Under the pieces are notes generated by a model, which saw only the letters and a program-made list of their open reading frames with translations, did not search any database and was not told the DNA's origin. Both the position numbers and the translations under genes were made by a program. Shown here in pieces: positions 1-5,174 of a stretch of 5,174 bases of DNA. Every line of letters starts with the position of its first letter. Position 1 is the first letter of the stretch. The stretch is from Aquificaceae bacterium (GTDB taxonomy: Bacteria; Aquificota; Aquificia; Aquificales; Aquificaceae), in contig JALSHX010000052.1 in assembly GCA_026982025.1 (NCBI GenBank), positions 1 to 5,174 on the forward strand. The letters are read 5' to 3'.

Positions 1-141
1 AAATCCCACCGTTCCTCCGCTTTCCCAAACTATAGTATTTCCTTGAGTGTCGGTGATATTGATGATAGTGTTGTTGAAGGTAGTATGAATGTGAATTATA
101 CCCTTGGCAACCGTCTTCTTCTGCTTTTTCTTCCTTGCCAT
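1..141 (-). CDS. rpsK: 30S ribosomal protein S11, N-terminal part (partial)
   Basis: S11 is on the platform of the small subunit, near the E-site mRNA and partner S18/S6 and S7. Direct translation from ATG at 139-141 gives 47 residues, open to the window edge: a basic start [14 protein letters not shown], then the family core [20 protein letters not shown] (15-34) and [13 protein letters not shown] (35-47). This matches the usual S11 pattern of GxxHIxxTFNNTIVTITDxxGNxxxWxSxGxxGF. About 80 residues of a normal ~127-residue S11 lie beyond position 1. It follows rpsM by 14 nt with its own GGAGG. In comparable operons rpsD, rpoA and rplQ come next (expectation, not seen). Confidence 0.96.
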   Translation of the reverse strand, partial: MARKKKQKKTVAKGIIHIHTTFNNTIINITDTQGNTIVWESGGTVGF

Positions 142-150
142 TGCTCAGGT

Positions 151-155
151 CCTCC
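151..155 (-). promoter_or_regulatory. Shine-Dalgarno of rpsK
   Basis: GGAGG immediately follows the rpsM TGA stop and is 9 nt before the rpsK ATG at 141, fixing the S11 start. Confidence 0.85.
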
Positions 156-536
156 TCACTTGGCTTTTGCCTTTTTGGTTCCGCCGACGGTCCTTCTTCT
201 ACCCTTTCTGGTCCTCGCATTTGTGCGGGTTTGCTGACCGCGAACGGGCAAACCCCTTGAATGTCTCTGTCCTCTGTAACAGCCGAGATCCACCAGCTTT
301 TTTATACCAAGCTGGACTTCTCTTCTGAGGTCTCCCTCAACACGGTAATTCTCGTCAATAAACTTTCTGAGGGTATTGATTTCCTCGGGAGTCAGCTCAC
401 CCACCTTCTTCCTGCAATCTATACCCGTCCCTTCGCATATCTCCCTCACCCTTGTCTTTCCAATGCCGTAAATGTAGGTGAGGGCAATCTCCAGCCTCTT
501 ATTTTCAGGAAGGTCAACACCTGCTATTCTCGCCAT
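156..536 (-). CDS. rpsM: 30S ribosomal protein S13
   Basis: S13 lies in the head of the small subunit, contacts the P-site tRNA through its C-terminal tail and forms intersubunit bridges with L5. The 126-residue product starts [20 protein letters not shown], has the helix-two-turn-helix region [15 protein letters not shown] (20-34), and the signature [20 protein letters not shown] (83-102), followed by [17 protein letters not shown] and a basic tail KKAKAK. Length is normal. Three cysteines (34, 41, 86) are present; Cys86 is in the common LGCYRG motif. GGAGGAG lies just upstream of the ATG. rpsK follows after 14 nt, the conserved S13-S11 pairing of the alpha operon. Confidence 0.98.
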   Translation of the reverse strand: MARIAGVDLPENKRLEIALTYIYGIGKTRVREICEGTGIDCRKKVGELTPEEINTLRKFIDENYRVEGDLRREVQLGIKKLVDLGCYRGQRHSRGLPVRGQQTRTNARTRKGRRRTVGGTKKAKAK

Positions 537-540
537 GCTT

Positions 541-547
541 CTCCTCC
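541..547 (-). promoter_or_regulatory. Shine-Dalgarno of rpsM in the rpmJ-rpsM gap
   Basis: The 12-nt gap between rpmJ and rpsM consists almost wholly of GGAGGAG plus 4 nt to the ATG at 536. There is no space for a structured leader between the two genes. Confidence 0.85.
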
Positions 548-548
548 G

Positions 549-662
549 TTATCCCTGCTTCTGCCTATGCTTGGGGTTCTCACAAATAACATAAACCCTT
601 CCCTTTCTCCTGATTATCTTGCACTTTGCACACCTCTTCTTCACCGACGCCTGAACCTTCAC
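549..662 (-). CDS. rpmJ: 50S ribosomal protein L36, zinc-binding type
   Basis: L36 is the smallest large-subunit protein and binds 23S rRNA as a zinc ribbon. Direct translation from a GTG start gives 37 residues beginning [20 protein letters not shown] and ending PKHRQKQG, then TAA. The zinc ligands of the C+ form are all present: Cys11, Cys14, Cys27 and His32 (CxxC, 12 residues, C, 4 residues, H). Length and residue pattern match the family essentially end to end. A GGAGG element 7 nt upstream supports GTG. It lies between infA and rpsM with 12-nt gaps on each side, the usual place in bacteria. It is short enough to be missed by length-filtered gene calling. Confidence 0.96.
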   Translation of the reverse strand: MKVQASVKKRCAKCKIIRRKGRVYVICENPKHRQKQG

Positions 663-669
663 CAAACAA

Positions 670-674
670 CCTCC
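670..674 (-). promoter_or_regulatory. Shine-Dalgarno of rpmJ
   Basis: GGAGG lies 7 nt before the GTG at 662, directly after the infA stop codon. It supports the GTG initiator of rpmJ, for which no ATG is available at the expected N-terminus. Confidence 0.82.
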
Positions 675-914
675 TCAAAGTCTGTAAACGATCCTGCCCC
701 TCGTTAGATCGTAGGGGGAAAGCTCAACCCGTACCTTATCCCCGGGCAGAATCCTGATAAAGTTTATCCTCATCTTACCCGAAATGTGGGCAAGCACCTC
801 GTGACCGCTCTCAAGCTGTACCCTGAACATTCCGTTAGGAAGAGCCTCTACCACTTCACCCTCCATAACTATTCCCTTCTCCTTCTCGTGCTCATTTTTT
901 TTCCTCTTTCCCAT
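675..914 (-). CDS. infA: Translation initiation factor IF-1
   Basis: IF-1 binds the ribosomal A site on the 30S subunit and works with IF-2 and IF-3 in initiation. The 79-residue product is a single OB fold: [20 protein letters not shown] (17-36), [20 protein letters not shown] (37-56), [18 protein letters not shown] (57-74) and the end IVYRL. This is nearly consensus. Bacterial IF-1 is about 72 residues; here the N-terminus is about 8 residues longer and highly charged ([11 protein letters not shown]). GGAG 8 nt upstream of the ATG, inside the end of map, supports this start. A second in-frame ATG (Met17, 864-866) has AAGGG/GGAG sequences 7-12 nt upstream but would remove part of the first strand, so it is less likely. 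Codons 4-7 contain a run of eight A residues. It lies 2 nt after map and 12 nt before rpmJ, an order seen in many bacteria. Confidence 0.97.
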   Translation of the reverse strand: MGKRKKNEHEKEKGIVMEGEVVEALPNGMFRVQLESGHEVLAHISGKMRINFIRILPGDKVRVELSPYDLTRGRIVYRL

Positions 915-916
915 AA

Positions 917-3623
<2,707 letters not shown>

Positions 3624-3627
<4 letters not shown>

Positions 3628-4073
3628 CTTCCTATTACCTCGCAGGAGCCTCCCGCTTTTTCAATTTTTTCTCTGGCGGACCTTGAAAAGGCATGGGCTT
3701 TAACGGTAAGCTTTTTTGTTATCTCGCCGTCTCCAAGAATTTTGACAAGATCACCCTTGGCACATAAGCCCCTCTTAACAAGTTCTTCGGGCGTTACCTC
3801 ATCTCCGTCCTTAAAAAGCTTCTCAAGGGTTTTCACATTAACGGGTGTGTAGCACTTCCTCAGAGGATTAACGAATCCCCGCTTGGGGATCCTGAGGTGA
3901 AAGGGGGTCTGCCCTCCTTCAAAGAATGGAGGGAGGGTTCTATCACCCGACCTTGTTTTCTGACCTTTGTGTCCCTTTCCCGCGGTCTTACCCTGACCCG
4001 CTGATATCCCTCTTCCTACCCTTTTTCTATCCCTGGTTGAACCGGGATGAGGTCTTAGCTCATGAAGCTTCAT
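3624..4073 (-). CDS. rplO: 50S ribosomal protein L15
   Basis: L15 is a large-subunit protein that binds 23S rRNA and is needed for late assembly. At 149 residues it is the normal bacterial length. The extended N-terminal RNA-binding arm is clear: [20 protein letters not shown], then [20 protein letters not shown] (20-39), the Gly/Lys-rich signature of the family. It is followed by [18 protein letters not shown] (50-67) and the globular C-terminal domain (about 75-149), with [22 protein letters not shown] (121-142), which resembles the L15/L18e-type C-terminal motif. The start ATG overlaps rpmD by 14 nt and has its own GGAGGAG. The TGA stop overlaps the secY GTG start (GTGA), so secY translation probably depends on L15 translation (inference). 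Confidence 0.98.
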
Positions 4074-4329
4074 CGGTGATCTCCTCCACTTTTATGAGGT
4101 AATGAGCTTTTTTTATGTTTCCTCTTACCATGGGGTTGTCCTCAAGAACCCTTGATTGATGGGGTCTCCTGAGTCCGAGGCTCTTAACCGCTTTGACATG
4201 AGTCTTCCTTTTGCCCGCGAGCCCTCTCACGAGAGTTACCTTCAGGAGCTTCTTTTTGGTGTCCTTCTTTTTTGAAGTCCCTCTTCTCGCGGTAGTTCTT
4301 TTTGGGGTTGTCTTTTTCTCCTCAGCCAT
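4060..4329 (-). CDS. rpmD: 50S ribosomal protein L30 with basic N-terminal tail
   Basis: L30 is a small large-subunit protein bound to 23S rRNA. The conserved core begins near residue 28 ([13 protein letters not shown]) and includes [23 protein letters not shown] (44-66), [17 protein letters not shown] (67-83), matching bacterial L30 in full. Bacterial L30 is usually about 60 residues; this one is 89. Residues 1-27 form a tail made largely of Lys, Arg and Thr ([23 protein letters not shown] region), probably unstructured and RNA-binding (inference). The ATG has a strong Shine-Dalgarno element and no later start is plausible. It overlaps rpsE by 8 nt upstream and rplO by 14 nt downstream. The last few residues (ITDEAS) share bases with the rplO start region. 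Confidence 0.96.
   Translation of the reverse strand: MAEEKKTTPKRTTARRGTSKKKDTKKKLLKVTLVRGLAGKRKTHVKAVKSLGLRRPHQSRVLEDNPMVRGNIKKAHYLIKVEEITDEAS
4083..4087 (-). promoter_or_regulatory. Shine-Dalgarno of rplO inside rpmD
   Basis: GGAGGAG at 4081-4087 on the minus strand encodes part of the VEEI segment of L30. Its GGAGG core is 9 nt from the rplO ATG at 4073, supporting that start even though it lies 14 nt inside rpmD. Confidence 0.82.
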
Positions 4330-4942
4330 AGACTCCCCTCCAGGGATAGTGAACCTTTACCTTAAGCTTGGGATTTGCGTAAATGCTGAACCTTTTTTGA
4401 ACCTCCTCCGGGTCAAGTCCCCTCTCCCGTGCAACCTGTTCCGGGGTCTTGAATTGAAGGAAGGCGTCAAAGACCGCACGAACCACATTGTCGGGGTTTG
4501 TACTGCCTATTACTTTGGTGAGAACATCGGTATAGCCAGCGAGTTCAAAGAGGGGCTTGGCGGCTCCTCCCGCAACTACACCCGTACCCCTTCTTGCTGG
4601 CATGACAATGATTTTGGTGGGACCGAAGTGTCCCACCGCGTCGTGGGGAATTGTTCCCTCAATGATGGGAACTCTGATAATTTTCTTCTTTGCCTGCTCA
4701 ATCGCCTTGGCAATGGCGAGGGGAACCTCCTTCGCCTTTCCGTGTCCGAAACCCACAAAACCCCTTCTGTCCCCCACAACTACGAGGGCGCTGAAGGAGA
4801 ATCTCCTTCCACCCTTGGTCACCCTCGCCGTCCTGTTGGCGTATATCAGCCTTTCCTCAAGCTGAAGGTCCTCAACGAGGTCCGCAATTCCTTCCCTGTT
4901 TCTGCTCCTCTCAATCAGAACATCAATGTCTCTACCGCCCAT
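4322..4942 (-). CDS. rpsE: 30S ribosomal protein S5
   Basis: S5 sits near the mRNA entry side of the small subunit, contacts S4 and S8, and is linked to decoding accuracy. The 206-residue product has the N-terminal dsRBD-like S5 domain (about 31-95), with KGGRRFSFSALVVVGD at 43-58 and GFGHGKAKEVPLAIAKA at 64-80. The C-terminal ribosomal S5/D2-like domain follows, with RRGTGVVAGGAAKPLFELAG at 117-136 and GSTNPDNVVRA at 146-156. It is longer than E. coli S5 (167 aa): about 17 extra residues come before the conserved core and about 22 after the usual end (185-206, ending YPWRGVYG). The ATG is supported by a GGAGG element 5 nt upstream. The last codons overlap the start of rpmD by 8 nt. Identification is certain; the roles of the extensions are unknown. 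Confidence 0.98.
   Translation of the reverse strand: MGGRDIDVLIERSRNREGIADLVEDLQLEERLIYANRTARVTKGGRRFSFSALVVVGDRRGFVGFGHGKAKEVPLAIAKAIEQAKKKIIRVPIIEGTIPHDAVGHFGPTKIIVMPARRGTGVVAGGAAKPLFELAGYTDVLTKVIGSTNPDNVVRAVFDAFLQFKTPEQVARERGLDPEEVQKRFSIYANPKLKVKVHYPWRGVYG
4337..4341 (-). promoter_or_regulatory. Shine-Dalgarno of rpmD inside rpsE
   Basis: A GGAGGGGAG stretch lies within the last codons of rpsE; the GGAGG core is 7 nt before the rpmD ATG at 4329. It decides the rpmD start: no other in-frame ATG, GTG or TTG occurs between this ATG and the conserved L30 core, so the Lys-rich tail should be translated. Confidence 0.85.
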
Positions 4943-4947
4943 AATGA

Positions 4948-4952
4948 CCTCC
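4948..4952 (-). promoter_or_regulatory. Shine-Dalgarno of rpsE, overlapping the rplR stop
   Basis: The minus strand reads TTTTAGGAGGTCATTATG. The GGAGG core is 5 nt from the rpsE ATG and shares its first G with the TAG stop of rplR. A ribosome terminating on L18 sits directly on the rpsE initiation site, which favours coupling (inference). Confidence 0.85.
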
Positions 4953-5174
4953 TAAAACTCCAGTCCCAGCTCCCTGCATCTGTCCGCAAAGGCTTTGATC
5001 TTACCGTGATACAGGAATCCGCCCCTGTCAAAGACCACTTTCTTTATGCCCCTTGCGGTTGCCTTCTCAACGAGAATCTGGGCAACTATCCTTGCGGATT
5101 CCATGGACTTTCCTCCCCTCTTACCCGCGAGCTTCTGGTACTCGGGATCAAGGGTTGATGCTGAAACGATGGTT
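4952..5174 (-). CDS. rplR: 50S ribosomal protein L18, C-terminal part (partial)
   Basis: L18 binds 5S rRNA together with L5 and helps anchor it in the central protuberance of the large subunit. The visible part is 73 residues plus one base of an upstream codon; roughly the first 40-50 residues of a normal ~120-residue L18 lie beyond the window. The signature C-terminal half is clear: the segment around [10 protein letters not shown] (visible residues 3-12), the helix [10 protein letters not shown], then [18 protein letters not shown] (44-61) and the ending RCRELGLEF. These match the family's VVFDRxGxxYHGRVxALADxxREAGLxF pattern. The stop is TAG and is embedded in the Shine-Dalgarno sequence of rpsE, which starts 9 nt downstream. 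Nothing looks damaged; the truncation is only the window edge. Confidence 0.96.
   Translation of the reverse strand, partial: TIVSASTLDPEYQKLAGKRGGKSMESARIVAQILVEKATARGIKKVVFDRGGFLYHGKIKAFADRCRELGLEF

Noticed and set aside
301..309. A -10-like TGGTATAAA on the minus strand inside rpsM
   Set aside because: I see no convincing -35 upstream and it encodes conserved S13 residues (LGIKK); likely chance.
261..707. A 148-codon open frame on the plus strand across rpsM, rpmJ and the infA end
   Set aside because: Fully antisense to three certain genes, with no recognisable motif; low-complexity Leu/Ser/Pro composition typical of antisense shadows.
4106..4118. A run of seven A residues in rpmD (ATA AAA AAA GCT) as a possible -1 frameshift site
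   Set aside because: The zero-frame product gives complete L30, the -1 frame ends after about a dozen codons, and I see no obvious downstream stem-loop; no reason to invoke frameshifting.
4211..5158. A 315-codon open frame on the plus strand, antisense to rpmD, rpsE and rplR
   Set aside because: Its codons are exactly in register with those of rpsE and rplR on the other strand, so it stays open only because those genes lack TTA, CTA and TCA codons; it ends where rplR uses TCA. The product has no recognisable domain and no clear ribosome-binding site.

Overview
The window is a compact, single-strand run of housekeeping genes from a bacterial spc/alpha-type ribosomal-protein operon. Everything real lies on the minus strand, so transcription runs from position 5174 down to 1. 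In that order it reads: rplR (L18, 5' end cut off by the window), rpsE (S5), rpmD (L30), rplO (L15), secY, adk, map, infA (IF1), rpmJ (L36), rpsM (S13) and rpsK (S11, 3' end cut off). Three of these (rplR partial, rpmJ at 37 aa, rpsK partial) are too short or too truncated for a simple ORF scan and were read by translating the sequence directly.

Packing is extreme. Junctions range from a 17-nt overlap (adk/map, using the ATG start) to gaps of at most 14 nt, and no non-coding stretch exceeds 14 nt. Most starts have a strong GGAGG-type Shine-Dalgarno element, usually inside the 3' end of the preceding gene, which suggests translational coupling throughout. Two genes start with GTG (secY, rpmJ). 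Eight of the ten visible stop codons are TGA. No terminator, RNA gene, repeat or mobile element is visible, and the only promoter-like match is a weak candidate inside map.

The genes work together in making proteins and handling them as they are made. The L and S proteins build the ribosome, IF1 assists initiation, SecY is the membrane channel for exported and inner-membrane proteins, Map removes initiator methionine from new chains, and Adk balances adenine nucleotides. The order L18-S5-L30-L15-SecY-Adk-Map-IF1-L36-S13-S11 is the widespread bacterial one. rpsD, rpoA and rplQ would be expected beyond position 1, and rplF/rpsH beyond 5174.

Organism: bacterial, from the protein families. A thermophile is likely from the Lys/Glu/Arg-rich proteins, heavy AGG/AGA arginine codon use and tight packing. 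An Aquificota-type lineage (for example Desulfurobacteriaceae-like) is my best guess from the general look of the proteins, but it is an inference with modest confidence.

I see no previously undescribed system. The items most worth a second look are a Lys/Arg/Thr-rich tail on L30, terminal extensions on S5, an A8 run at the start of infA, and a good extended -10 promoter match inside map.
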